The notes: a model not told the origin generated them from the letters alone. 64,000 nt of DNA from an uncultured Eubacterium sp. (GCA_934351445.1 CAKRIZ010000003.1:1-64000), one strand, 5' to 3'; positions 16,680 through 25,766 are shown, numbered from the stretch's first letter. Made by a program: numbers and translations.

Positions 16680-17861
16680 CTACTCTCTCAGACCCAGATA
16701 CGGGCAGGTCTCATGATATACCTGTTCGCCGTCACCGAGTTTTACCAGATTGTCAAATAACTGCTCCATATCTTCGACACGCACATCACGGCCAGACAGA
16801 CCGTACATGATGTTAATCACCTCTGCGTGGGATTTTGCACGGTAAAGTGCTGCGGTCACTTCTGCGCCGAGCGGTCCGCCGACAGCGTTGTAGCCCTCGG
16901 AACGATCCATGATGGCGATTGCGCGGCAGTCCTTTAATGCTGCTGCGATTTCTTCAGCAGGGAACGGACGGAATACACGGATCTTTAATAGTCCGGCACG
17001 CAGACCGCGTTCACGCATAGCATCGACAGCATCTTTGGCTGTACCACAGACAGAGCCGATCGCAACGACCGCATACTCAGCATCATCGAGCCGGTAACCT
17101 TCAAAAAATCCATAGGATTGTCCGGTCAGTGCTTCGAATTCCTTTGCTACATCTAAAATGACCCTTTTTGCTCGTTTCATTGCTTCGGTCTGCGCTTTTT
17201 TGGCTTCCATGCAATAATTGGAAGCAGCATAAGGACCGACAGCCATTGGCTCATTGGCATTGAGCAGATAGTGATCTGGGTGATATTCTCCGACAAATTT
17301 TTTCATCGCGGCATCATCCCACAGTGTAATGTTTTCAACTGCATGGCTTGTAATAAAGCCATCCTGACAGATCATGATCGGGAGCTTGACATCCGGGTGT
17401 TCTGCGATGCGATAAGCCTGTAAAAAGTTGTCATAGACTTCCTGATTGTTTTCAGCATAGATCTGCAGCCAGCCGGAATCGCGTGCACCCATACTGTCAG
17501 AATGCTCTGCGTTGATATTCAGAGGACCGGTCAGACCACGGTTTACGACAGCCATCGCAATCGGCAGACGGTTGGAGGCTGCGACATACAACACTTCCCA
17601 CATAAAAGCAAGTCCGCAGGAAGAAGTAGCGGTCAGTGTGCGGGCACCGGCTGCGGATGATCCGATCGCAGCACTCATGGAACTATGCTCACTCTCAACC
17701 GGGATAAATTCTGTGTCGATCTCTCCGTTTGCGATCATACCAGCAACAAACTGCGGGATCTCAGTGGAAGGTGTGATCGGAAATGCAGGCATGACATCAG
17801 GGTTGATCTGTTTGATCGCATGTGCCACGGCTTCATTTCCGGACATACGTGTTTTTAACAT
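16680..17861 (-). CDS. porA: 2-oxoacid:ferredoxin oxidoreductase, alpha subunit
   Basis: This 393-residue alpha subunit carries the pyrimidine-binding domain of the ThDP site (PAFPITPSTEIPQFV near residues 20-34, and VESEHSSMSAAIGSSAAG) and a C-terminal transketolase-like domain. It starts 1 bp after porD. Together with beta it forms the catalytic core of the oxidoreductase. Confidence 0.93.
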   Translation of the reverse strand: MLKTRMSGNEAVAHAIKQINPDVMPAFPITPSTEIPQFVAGMIANGEIDTEFIPVESEHSSMSAAIGSSAAGARTLTATSSCGLAFMWEVLYVAASNRLPIAMAVVNRGLTGPLNINAEHSDSMGARDSGWLQIYAENNQEVYDNFLQAYRIAEHPDVKLPIMICQDGFITSHAVENITLWDDAAMKKFVGEYHPDHYLLNANEPMAVGPYAASNYCMEAKKAQTEAMKRAKRVILDVAKEFEALTGQSYGFFEGYRLDDAEYAVVAIGSVCGTAKDAVDAMRERGLRAGLLKIRVFRPFPAEEIAAALKDCRAIAIMDRSEGYNAVGGPLGAEVTAALYRAKSHAEVINIMYGLSGRDVRVEDMEQLFDNLVKLGDGEQVYHETCPYLGLRE

Positions 17862-17862
17862 G

Positions 17863-18180
17863 TTATTTGCCCTCCTTCATAGATATTGCGTGAAAGGGAC
17901 ATGCCTTTGCACAGATACCACAGCCTTTGCAATGGTTCAGGTCGAAGTCCTGACGTTTTTCATTCACGACAGGGATGGAACTATCAGGACAATAAGGGAC
18001 ACATAACAGGCATTGTTTGCATTTTTCTGTATCCCAGACCGGTGTATTGGTGCGCCATTCGCCGGTGAAAAACTGGCGGGAAGTCGCAGGCTCATAGATC
18101 TGCAGACCGTCTGTCAGCTGATGCCAGGGGGTCATCTCATTGATGAATTCGGCGCGTTCATGCTGTTTTAGATTACTCAT
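17863..18180 (-). CDS. porD: 2-oxoacid:ferredoxin oxidoreductase, delta (ferredoxin) subunit
   Basis: This 105-residue protein has two 4Fe-4S motifs, CKQCLLCVPYCP and CKGCGICAKACP, in the C-terminal half. It relays electrons from the ThDP site to external ferredoxin. The N-terminal 40 residues are an extension typical of PorD. It overlaps porG by 4 nt. Confidence 0.95.
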   Translation of the reverse strand: MSNLKQHERAEFINEMTPWHQLTDGLQIYEPATSRQFFTGEWRTNTPVWDTEKCKQCLLCVPYCPDSSIPVVNEKRQDFDLNHCKGCGICAKACPFHAISMKEGK

Positions 18181-18752
18181 TCGTGCACCTCCTCGAATGC
18201 CATGCGAAGTGCGGCAAGATTGCCTGCCAGAACTTCCGGTTTTCTTGCAAATTTGTGTTGGAGAGAGCCTTCCATCTCTTTCAGGAAGATCTCTTTTTCC
18301 ATGACACCGGATATTTTAACCATGGCGGCTAACATAGGTGTATTCGGGAAGTACTTGCCCAGTGTCTGCATACATACATGGTGTGCATCGATCACATAGA
18401 CTTTACCTTTATATCCGTTTAATAAGGGCAGTAACTGCTCCCTGGTGCGCTGTGAATTAATGAGAATCGCGCCATCCTCCTTCAGACCTTTGGTCACATC
18501 TACCGAATGCAGCAAGGTGTCATCAACGACTGCTACAAAATCAGGATCATAGATGTTGGAGTGTACACGGATCTCTTTTGCGCTGATCCGGTCATAGGCA
18601 GTGATAGGTGCGCCCATGCGCTCCGGACCGTATTCGGGAAAGCCCTGTACGTGCATACCGATATTGAATGCGACGTCAGCCAACAGCAATGCTGCCGTTT
18701 TGGCTCCCTGTCCGCCCCTGCCGTGCCAGCGGATCTCTGTCATTTCTCTCAT
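18177..18752 (-). CDS. porG: 2-oxoacid:ferredoxin oxidoreductase, gamma subunit
   Basis: This 191-residue subunit starts with the family hallmark RWHGRGGQGAKTAALLLADV. It is thought to bind coenzyme A. It is the first gene of the four-gene operon, whose four-subunit layout is the type best known from archaea and anaerobes, unlike the fused single-chain clostridial enzyme. Confidence 0.93.
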   Translation of the reverse strand: MREMTEIRWHGRGGQGAKTAALLLADVAFNIGMHVQGFPEYGPERMGAPITAYDRISAKEIRVHSNIYDPDFVAVVDDTLLHSVDVTKGLKEDGAILINSQRTREQLLPLLNGYKGKVYVIDAHHVCMQTLGKYFPNTPMLAAMVKISGVMEKEIFLKEMEGSLQHKFARKPEVLAGNLAALRMAFEEVHE

Positions 18753-18789
18753 GATGTTATCCTACTTTCTATCGTTCTGTTTCTATGTA

Positions 18790-18831
18790 TTTCACTCACG
18801 GACAAATAAAATGCGATGTTTGTCGGTGAAA
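18790..18831. promoter_or_regulatory. Imperfect inverted repeat in the por upstream region
   Basis: TTTCAC (18790-18795) with GACAAA (18801-18806) is mirrored by TTTGTC (18819-18824) and GTGAAA (18826-18831). It lies just upstream of porG, in the 112-bp gap after the dus gene, and may be an operator for a regulator of the por operon. I do not recognise the site as a known box. Confidence 0.35.
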
Positions 18832-18864
18832 AACATGTGTGTGTTAGCGGTGGACACAACCACC

Positions 18865-19812
18865 TTAGTATACGCTAAAAGTATCGGTTTGTAAAGGTTT
18901 TTCGCGCATCAGTGCATCTACCGCTGCATGATATTCTGTCAGGCGGTTCGCTTTTTTGATGCGCTTGATGTATTTCTCTGAATCAGGAAAAAGAACTGCC
19001 ATATAGACCCACAATTCCTTGAGTTTGTACAAGGTGTTCCGGTCGCCACCGCCCATTTCTGTTAGATAGCGGTCGCAGATATCGGACAGAAAACTTTGCA
19101 GCCGTGCTTTGTCACAGGCCGGTTCGCCGCGCAGTGCTTCGGGCAGTTCCGGATTGGCAATGATGCCGCGCCCGATCATGATCCGGTCAATGGACGGATC
19201 GACGGACAGCACATGCTGCAATGCCGCAGGGGAGTTGACATCGCCGTTGTAGCAGAGTGGAATATTCAGACGTTTTGCTGCCAGATAGGTATGCGGACGT
19301 GTCGGCAATTTGTAAAAATCCTTTTGCAGGCGTGTGTGTATGATCAATTCCTCAATCGGGTATTTTTCGTAGATATGCAGAATATCCTCCCACTCAGCTT
19401 CGTCACTGATACCGATTCTTGTTTTAATAGAAATCTTCAGTGGGCAGGCAGAGAATATCTCATCCAGAAAGCGATCCAGTTCATCCGGGACAGCCAGAAA
19501 ACCTGCGCCCCGGTGTTTTGACACGACAGTTCCGGACGGACATCCGAGATTGAGATTGACGATGCCGTAACCATAGGTCTGCAGCTCTTTTGTGATGGAC
19601 AGAAATTCATCTGCACGATTGGACAGGATCTGTGGGATCACGGTGATACCGGCATTGTGTTCCGGAAGTACTTCATTCTTTTCGCGTGTTGACAGATGCA
19701 TACTGGCGAGAAATGGCGTGTAGTAGCGGGCGATGCCGCCGTAATACTTTGCGTAGGTTGTTCTATAAATATAGGTAGTAATACCTTCCATTGGTGCTAA
19801 ATCGTAGGTCAT
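18865..19812 (-). CDS. dus: tRNA-dihydrouridine synthase
   Basis: This 315-residue TIM-barrel flavoenzyme reduces uridines in tRNA D-loops. Recognisable motifs are LAPMEGITTYIYRTTYA at the N-terminus, NLNLGCPSGTVVSKHRGAG with the catalytic Cys, and the FMN phosphate site IMIGRGIIANP. The subgroup (DusB, DusC or other) was not determined. Its minus-strand stop lies 112 bp before the por operon. Confidence 0.92.
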   Translation of the reverse strand: MTYDLAPMEGITTYIYRTTYAKYYGGIARYYTPFLASMHLSTREKNEVLPEHNAGITVIPQILSNRADEFLSITKELQTYGYGIVNLNLGCPSGTVVSKHRGAGFLAVPDELDRFLDEIFSACPLKISIKTRIGISDEAEWEDILHIYEKYPIEELIIHTRLQKDFYKLPTRPHTYLAAKRLNIPLCYNGDVNSPAALQHVLSVDPSIDRIMIGRGIIANPELPEALRGEPACDKARLQSFLSDICDRYLTEMGGGDRNTLYKLKELWVYMAVLFPDSEKYIKRIKKANRLTEYHAAVDALMREKPLQTDTFSVY

Positions 19813-19891
19813 GGATTGTCCTCCTGCACATTATTTCCTGTTCAGTATAAACTAATCATATATCAAAGTTCAATAAAAAGGAGGATTTCTT

Positions 19892-20377
19892 ATGTACAAA
19901 CAGGATCGCTGCGGCTGCCAGTGCCAGAAGTATGCAATGGCAGAAGTACCCATGCAGCAATGGGGCGATTTGTATGACTGGTATACGGCGCTGTGCAATG
20001 GTACCATTTTTCCTGATTTAAACCTGGAATTCTGGTCAACCGTGAATATGGCTTGCCAACCCAAAAACTGTAATTCAAAACAGGAAGCATTGATGATGGA
20101 GATCAATCAGATCAGCTTTGCAGTCAATGATCTGACCCTGTATCTGGATACACATCCGGACTGCATGCAGGGAATGGAATTATTTAGCAAACTGCAGGAA
20201 CGACGCGTGCAATTGCTCGAGGAATACGCCAGACTGTACTACCCGCTGACGATTGATAGCATGCTTGGCCGTACAGCAGGCAGTACCGGAGAATTCAGTT
20301 GGGGCGATTGCCCCGCACCGTGGGAAGGAGGCACGTGTAAATGTGGAACTATGAGAAACGCTTACAATTTCCAGTAA
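19892..20377 (+). CDS. Fused CotJA-CotJB spore coat protein
   Basis: This 161-residue protein combines a CotJA-like N-terminal part (about residues 1-60, with GTIFPDLNLEFW) and a CotJB-like part (about 65-140, with LMMEINQISFAVNDLTLYLD and HPDCMQGMELFS). In most spore formers these are two separate genes of the cotJABC operon. The protein is Cys-rich at both ends (CGCQC near the start, CKCG near the end). AGGAGG precedes ATG 19892. It overlaps cotJC by 37 nt. A role in the inner coat is inferred from the cotJ family. Confidence 0.8.
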   Translation: MYKQDRCGCQCQKYAMAEVPMQQWGDLYDWYTALCNGTIFPDLNLEFWSTVNMACQPKNCNSKQEALMMEINQISFAVNDLTLYLDTHPDCMQGMELFSKLQERRVQLLEEYARLYYPLTIDSMLGRTAGSTGEFSWGDCPAPWEGGTCKCGTMRNAYNFQ

Positions 20378-20955
20378 AGATCAGCAAATGCAATCCTAAA
20401 ATTGCCCAGCAGATCATCAGTCAATACGGCGGTCCCGATGGCGAATTATCAGCCTCTATGAGATACCTTGCACAGCGCTACACAATGCCTGTGAAACGTG
20501 TCGGAGGATTACTAACTGATATAGGGACAGAAGAACTCAATCACATGGAGATGATCTGCGCCATGGTGTACCAGCTGACCAAGAATCTGACACCGGAGCA
20601 GGTCAAAGCATCGGGATTTGATGCATATTATATCGACCATACGACCGGACTGTGGCCGCAGGCAGCAAGTGGATTGCCGCAGAATGCGATCGAATATCAG
20701 TCAAAGGGTGACGCACTGACGGATCTGTACGAGGATCTGGCAGCAGAACAGAAAGCACGTACTGTTTATGATAACCTGCTGCGTATCATTGATGATCCGG
20801 ATGTCAGAGAACCGTTAAAGTTCCTGCGGGCACGTGAGATTGTGCATTTTCAGCGTTTCGGTGAAGCGTTGGAAATGACCAAGGATAATCTGAATTGCAA
20901 GAATTATTATTTCTTCAATCCGGAATTTGATAAACAGGTGATGGGAAAATCATAA
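20341..20955 (+). CDS. cotJC: CotJC, manganese-catalase-family spore coat protein
   Basis: This 204-residue protein belongs to the Mn-catalase/ferritin-like family. Di-metal ligands are visible in IGTEELNHMEMI and in AREIVHFQRFGEAL, each with the E and H pair expected of the site. AAGGAGG (20325-20331) inside the upstream gene precedes its ATG with 9-nt spacing, so translation is coupled to CotJA-B. Family members protect spores from peroxide or structure the coat. Confidence 0.93.
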   Translation: MWNYEKRLQFPVKISKCNPKIAQQIISQYGGPDGELSASMRYLAQRYTMPVKRVGGLLTDIGTEELNHMEMICAMVYQLTKNLTPEQVKASGFDAYYIDHTTGLWPQAASGLPQNAIEYQSKGDALTDLYEDLAAEQKARTVYDNLLRIIDDPDVREPLKFLRAREIVHFQRFGEALEMTKDNLNCKNYYFFNPEFDKQVMGKS

Positions 20956-21010
20956 AACCTGCAGAAACCGGCACTGCAGATGTTGGTGTATAATGAGATG
21001 CATGAAAACG

Positions 21011-21049
21011 AAAAAGCTCCCGACGCACATGTTTTGTGCTGCCGGGAGG
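21011..21049 (-). terminator. Intrinsic terminator of the small XRE gene
   Basis: CTCCCG/CGGGAG outer and GCACA/TGTGC inner stems, with A5 on the left that becomes a T-run on the minus strand, end the XRE gene whose stop is at 21061. Confidence 0.7.
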
Positions 21050-21060
21050 CGCATACATAT

Positions 21061-21384
21061 TTATTTTGCAGGATCGGCCGGTTTGTGATCCGGATCCGGG
21101 TTTTCGTCGAAATACTGCAGGAGACGTAACACCAATGCCTGTTCATGGTCGCTGTACGTATCCAGACAGATGGTATGTTCATTTTCACAGTCCAACAGGT
21201 AATCCGTAGATGCGTGGAATAACCTGGAAAGTGCAACTATTTTATCTGTACAGGGGCAGGAGTGTCCGCTTTCCCACGATTGAACCGTAGAGCGGCTAAC
21301 GTGCAGCCGCTTGGCAAGCTCTGTCTGGGACAGGCCAGCCTGTTCACGTAGGCGTGTAATACGGGCACCTAGTGTATCGATCAT
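21061..21384 (-). CDS. Small XRE-family regulator
   Basis: This 107-residue protein has an XRE helix-turn-helix at residues 5-62 (LREQAGLSQTELAKRLHVSR) and a short acidic tail. GGAGGT on the minus strand lies before ATG 21384; the frame extends to 21498 but that part is hydrophobic and lacks a ribosome-binding site. It is divergent from the Spo0A-like gene 228 bp away and may regulate it. Target unknown. Confidence 0.85.
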   Translation of the reverse strand: MIDTLGARITRLREQAGLSQTELAKRLHVSRSTVQSWESGHSCPCTDKIVALSRLFHASTDYLLDCENEHTICLDTYSDHEQALVLRLLQYFDENPDPDHKPADPAK

Positions 21385-21612
21385 TATTGGTACCTCCAAA
21401 AAGAATGCTTTGCGCGTGTAAATGATGTATGCAGCAGATGCGAAGCATACAACTGACAATAAAGATAGTATCAATTTGATGTATGGTTTCACCGACATAA
21501 AAGATGGTAATAACTGACAACGCGCAGTCGGCTTGATAAATGTTATTTTGACAGATTATAATAACGAATATAAGTAACTGTTGGGGGAATCGGAGTCAAT
21601 GGGGGATGTTAA

Positions 21613-22404
21613 ATGAGACGGTTGGAGGTAGTCATTGCTGCAGGGGATGGAGAGATCTGCCGCACACTGACAGAAGCAGTGAGCCGGATGCCGGAGATGA
21701 GTGTTGCCTTTTGTACAGGCAGTGAGAGCTGTGCGATAGAGTATATGCAGATGCACAGGACGGATATCCTGTTTTTGGAGATGGATCTGGCAGAAGGGAA
21801 TGGAATATCCCTGTTGGAACAGATAGAGTGCATGGTACAGCCACGCCCGTTGATGATTGTTATGATGGAGTCCGGTCAGACGGCAGTGTTGGAGTATCTG
21901 CATAGTCATGGGATCGATTATATCTGTCAAAAGGGAAAGAATGATGATTCACCACAGCGCCTGACAGACATCGCCTACAGGCTGTATCCATATAGCTGTT
22001 TTTCAATGATTTCAGATTCAGGATATACATATCATAAGCTGACGGGTGGACAGGCGGATGTAGTTACGAGAGATTATATTGAGCGGGAACTTCTGCGCAT
22101 GGGGTTCAGACAGAAATATGTCGGTTTTTCTTATATCGCAGAGGGAATTGAATTGCTGATACATTGGGATGAGAATGAACAGGTGCAGATCACACGGGAT
22201 CTCTATCCGTTGATTGCACAGCGGTATCATGCGACAAAAGCGGGTGTTGAGCGGGCAATCCGTATATCCCTTCAGGCAGCATTTTCGTCGATGTCGGATG
22301 AAGAGATATCGCGTCATTATCCGTATCCGTTTGACCGGGCCAGGAAACGGCCAAGCAATGCAGACTTTCTGGTCAACATGTCCAAACGGTTGACATTGGA
22401 TTGA
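21613..22404 (+). CDS. Spo0A-like response regulator with Glu at the phospho-acceptor position
   Basis: This 263-residue protein has a receiver domain (1-125) and a Spo0A-type C-terminal DNA-binding domain (about 140-262), with YVGFSYIAEGIELLI and GVERAIRISLQAAF matching Spo0A helices. The usual phospho-acceptor Asp56 of Spo0A is replaced here by Glu56 (LFLEMDL). The conserved Lys remains in CQKGKN. The protein is probably a paralogue, since residues around the acceptor (ALA for IMP) also differ. A mimic of the phosphorylated state or a phosphorylation-independent activity is plausible but inferred. Confidence 0.85.
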   Translation: MRRLEVVIAAGDGEICRTLTEAVSRMPEMSVAFCTGSESCAIEYMQMHRTDILFLEMDLAEGNGISLLEQIECMVQPRPLMIVMMESGQTAVLEYLHSHGIDYICQKGKNDDSPQRLTDIAYRLYPYSCFSMISDSGYTYHKLTGGQADVVTRDYIERELLRMGFRQKYVGFSYIAEGIELLIHWDENEQVQITRDLYPLIAQRYHATKAGVERAIRISLQAAFSSMSDEEISRHYPYPFDRARKRPSNADFLVNMSKRLTLD

Positions 22405-22528
22405 CTGATATAGAAAAAATGCGTATTTTTTTCATTTTCCGTACATTTGCGGCAGACCTTGTGCTATACTAACCACGTTGAGCTTATATAGCTTGCGAAC
22501 GACAGAGAATAAAGAGAGGACTAGCACA

Positions 22529-23935
22529 ATGGGTGGATTTTTTGGAGTAGCGTCACAGGAAGACTGCGTATTTGATCTGTTTTTTGGAATTGATTATCAT
22601 TCACATCTTGGAACAAGGCGGGGCGGAATGACTGTTTATGGACCGCATGGTTTTAACCGTGCGATCCATAATATAGAGAATGCACCGTTCCGGACGAAGT
22701 TCGACAAGGATGTGCAGGAGATGCAGGGAAAATATGGAATTGGCTGTATATCGGATTATGAACCGCAGCCGCTGATCATTCGTTCACATCACGGTACTTA
22801 TGCAATCACGACAGTCGGCAAGATCAACAATCAGGATGAACTGATTCAGATGCTGTTTGATCAGGGACATGCACATTTTCAGGAGATGAGTACCGGAGAG
22901 GTCAATGCGACAGAGTTGGTGGCAGCTCTCATCAATACAAGGGCGAATCTTATTGAAGGTATCCGGTTTGTACAGGATATTATAGAAGGATCCATGTCGA
23001 TTTTGCTGCTCAATCAGGCAGGTATCTATGCGGCGCGTGACAGGATTGGACGCACGCCACTCGTCATCGGAAGAAAAGAAGATGGATTTTGTGCATCTTT
23101 TGAAAATTATGCCTATAAAAATCTCGGGTATCATGATTATAAGGAACTTGGACCCGGAGAGATCGTAGTGATCACAGAGAAAAATTGTATTACATTGTCA
23201 GATCCACAAAAAGATATGAAGATCTGTACCTTCCTCTGGGTATATTACGGTTATCCGGCCAGCTCTTACGAAGGTATCAGTGTGGAGCAGATGCGCTATA
23301 ACTGTGGTGCCAAGATGGCACAGAGGGATCATGTAAAGCCGGATATCGTAGCAGGTGTGCCTGATTCCGGAACTGCCCATGCAGTCGGTTATGCCAATGA
23401 ATCAGGAATCCCGTTCTCGCGTCCGTTTATCAAATATACACCGACCTGGCCGCGGTCATTTATGCCGACAATCCAGAGCAAGCGTAATCTCATTGCGAAG
23501 ATGAAGATGCTGGCAGTCAATGACCTGATTGAAGGAAAGAGCATACTGCTCATCGACGATTCGATTGTGCGTGGTACACAGCTGCGTGAGACAACCGAAT
23601 ATCTGTATGAGAGCGGTGCAAAAGAGGTACATATCAGACCGGCATGTCCGCCCTTGCTGTACGGTTGTAAATATCTGAATTTCTCGCGTTCCAACTCAGA
23701 GATGGATCTGATTGCGCGACGTGTGATTGAGCGGCTTGAAAACGGAAATGTCACAGAGGAAGTATTGCAGGAATATGCAGATCCGGAGTCTGAAAAGTAT
23801 GAGCAGATGGTGGCAGAGATCTGTAAAGAACTGAAATTTACTTCACTTCGGTTTAACCGTCTGGATGATATGCTGGAGGCAACCGGTGTAGAGCCCTGCA
23901 AGCTGTGTACCTATTGTTGGAACGGCAAAGAGTAA
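22529..23935 (+). CDS. purF: PurF-like amidophosphoribosyltransferase lacking the N-terminal catalytic Cys
   Basis: This 468-residue protein has an Ntn-type glutaminase-like half and a phosphoribosyltransferase half. The PRPP loop LLIDDSIVRGTQLRET (about 340-355) is intact. Cys residues in CTFLWVYYG, RPACPPLLYGCK and CKLCTYC fit the 4Fe-4S ligands of Bacillus-type PurF. The N-terminus is MGGFFG, where active enzymes have a processed CGVFG or CGIFG; the nucleophile Cys is missing. Start ATG 22529 is supported by GAGAGGA. Either it uses free ammonia or it has another role. It is 23 bp before the Lon-like ATPase. Confidence 0.8.
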   Translation: MGGFFGVASQEDCVFDLFFGIDYHSHLGTRRGGMTVYGPHGFNRAIHNIENAPFRTKFDKDVQEMQGKYGIGCISDYEPQPLIIRSHHGTYAITTVGKINNQDELIQMLFDQGHAHFQEMSTGEVNATELVAALINTRANLIEGIRFVQDIIEGSMSILLLNQAGIYAARDRIGRTPLVIGRKEDGFCASFENYAYKNLGYHDYKELGPGEIVVITEKNCITLSDPQKDMKICTFLWVYYGYPASSYEGISVEQMRYNCGAKMAQRDHVKPDIVAGVPDSGTAHAVGYANESGIPFSRPFIKYTPTWPRSFMPTIQSKRNLIAKMKMLAVNDLIEGKSILLIDDSIVRGTQLRETTEYLYESGAKEVHIRPACPPLLYGCKYLNFSRSNSEMDLIARRVIERLENGNVTEEVLQEYADPESEKYEQMVAEICKELKFTSLRFNRLDDMLEATGVEPCKLCTYCWNGKE

Positions 23936-23958
23936 TAAGATGACAAAGGAGAAGAATC

Positions 23959-25446
23959 ATGCCAGTATTTGATTTTACAAATGCGCCGGTGGACAAAAAG
24001 CAGGCAGAATGTACTTACGTGACATTTCGCTCGAATCAGGCGCAGCCGACAGCGGAGCAGCCGATTATGCTATTGGATAACGCTGCACGCGCCTGGAAGC
24101 ATCATTCCTGCGGAGTGTTTACCAATCCTTCCAAGCGTACTTCTTTTGAATTTCAGGAGGAGGATGGTACATTCAGCGCAGATATCAGAAGGATCGATGC
24201 GAGATTTGTCGGTCTGTTGAAATGGCTGGGTGAAAATCATATTAATGTGCGCCTTTCTGGAGAGAACCGCCCGGAAGGCTATGCAGTATACAAGATCCGC
24301 GAGATCGCATTCGGTGGTGGAACAAAGCTGTCAGCCGAGGATGGATTTTTACAGTTTATGATCGACCGTCTGCTCGCGAGCAATGCGCCGGAGGAAGAAG
24401 CCGAAGATGAGGATGATAAGGAAGAAGTGGGCGACAGCATGAAGCTCACAAGCATCCAGAGCATTACGGATTTCATGAACTGTGCGGGTCGCACACTGCC
24501 GGATAATATCCGGCTGTGGGCGCGCAGAAATCTGGCGGTCGCCCGTTCGCATGAAGTATCTCCGGAGGAGCGTAGACATGCGCAGCGCGCGTTGTCCATT
24601 ATGATGAATGTGCAGTGGAAGAGCGATTATTTCGAGGCGATTGATCCGGATGAGGCCAGACGCATTCTGGATGAAGAATTATATGGAATGGAGCGTGTGA
24701 AACAGCGTATCATTGAGACGATCATCCAGATCAACCGGACACATACGCTGCCGGCATACGGTCTGTTGTTGATTGGACCTGCGGGCACCGGAAAATCTCA
24801 GATTGCCTATGCGGTGGCACGCATTTTAAAACTGCCGTGGACGACGCTCGATATGAGTTCGATCAATGATCCGGAGCAGTTGACAGGTAGTTCCAGAATC
24901 TATGCGAATGCCAAGCCGGGTATCATCATGGATGCATTTTCCATGGCGGGTGAGTCCAATCTGGTATTTATCATCAATGAGCTGGACAAAGCAGCAGCCG
25001 GAAAGGGCAATGGCAATCCGGCAGATGTGCTTCTGACACTGCTCGATAACCTTGGATTTACGGATAATTATATGGAGTGTATGATACCGACATTTGGTGT
25101 GTATCCGATTGCTACGGCAAACGATAAGTCTCAGATCAGTGCGCCGCTCATGTCGCGTTTTGCGGTGATTGATATACCGGACTACACGGCGGAAGAAAAA
25201 AAGATCATTTTTTCACGGTTTTCACTTCCGAAGGTATTGCGGCGGATGAGTCTGCGGGATGATGAGTGTATCATGACGGCTGAGGCATTGGATGCGGTTG
25301 TGGCGCGTTATGCAGATACGAGTGGTATTCGTGACCTGGAACAGGCAGCAGAACATATTGCTGCAAATGCACTGTACCGGATAGAAGTAGAACATGTGAA
25401 ATGTGTGACGTTTGATGCACAGATGGTAAGAGAGCTGCTTGACTAG
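23959..25446 (+). CDS. Lon-like AAA+ ATPase without protease domain
   Basis: This 495-residue protein has an unrecognised N-terminal domain (1-150), an acidic stretch (EEEAEDEDDKEEVGD near 137-151) and a Lon-related AAA+ module: YGMERVKQRIIETI, Walker A GPAGTGKS near residue 273, Walker B LVFIINELDK near 335, and sensor 1 ATAND. In Lon the Walker B reads LLDEIDK; here the first acid is Asn while Glu is kept. No Lon Ser-Lys peptidase domain follows, so it is probably an unfoldase or remodeller. Co-transcription with the PurF-like gene is likely. Confidence 0.8.
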   Translation: MPVFDFTNAPVDKKQAECTYVTFRSNQAQPTAEQPIMLLDNAARAWKHHSCGVFTNPSKRTSFEFQEEDGTFSADIRRIDARFVGLLKWLGENHINVRLSGENRPEGYAVYKIREIAFGGGTKLSAEDGFLQFMIDRLLASNAPEEEAEDEDDKEEVGDSMKLTSIQSITDFMNCAGRTLPDNIRLWARRNLAVARSHEVSPEERRHAQRALSIMMNVQWKSDYFEAIDPDEARRILDEELYGMERVKQRIIETIIQINRTHTLPAYGLLLIGPAGTGKSQIAYAVARILKLPWTTLDMSSINDPEQLTGSSRIYANAKPGIIMDAFSMAGESNLVFIINELDKAAAGKGNGNPADVLLTLLDNLGFTDNYMECMIPTFGVYPIATANDKSQISAPLMSRFAVIDIPDYTAEEKKIIFSRFSLPKVLRRMSLRDDECIMTAEALDAVVARYADTSGIRDLEQAAEHIAANALYRIEVEHVKCVTFDAQMVRELLD

Positions 25447-25455
25447 CAGCTCTCT
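25429..25455 (+). terminator. Perfect hairpin over the stop of the Lon-like gene
   Basis: AGAGAGCTGCT/AGCAGCTCTCT is an 11-bp perfect stem with a TGACT loop that includes the stop codon. No T-run follows, so termination would be inefficient or the hairpin may protect the mRNA end. Confidence 0.4.
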
Positions 25456-25505
25456 GTGACTATAATCTGTAAATGTAACAGGATCGGTGTCTGGACTTAA
25501 ATGAA

Positions 25506-25766
25506 TCAGATAAAACGGTATATGAGAATGGCGAGGATAATACCCAGGATCGTAGCGATGCTGAAATGGATCGTAAATCCAAAGGTGAGGGTCAATACTG
25601 CCAGATCGAGTACAAGCGGGCTTGTCAGTCCGAATGTTTTGCCATAATTGAGCCATGAGAATGCTCCGGATGAGGCGAGATTGCCGATAAAGCTGCCGAG
25701 CACGGCGCCGATCAATACAAGCATGATGAGCACCCAGGTGCTCTTTGATGCGATACCTTTACTCAT
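25506..25766 (-). CDS. DUF4321 small membrane protein
   Basis: This 86-residue protein has two hydrophobic segments (about 11-33 and 57-84) and fits the DUF4321 family of clostridia (VLIMLVLIGAVLGSFIGNLA). Function is unknown; family members are widespread next to housekeeping genes. It is convergent with the Lon-like gene and divergent from azlC. Confidence 0.8.
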   Translation of the reverse strand: MSKGIASKSTWVLIMLVLIGAVLGSFIGNLASSGAFSWLNYGKTFGLTSPLVLDLAVLTLTFGFTIHFSIATILGIILAILIYRFI

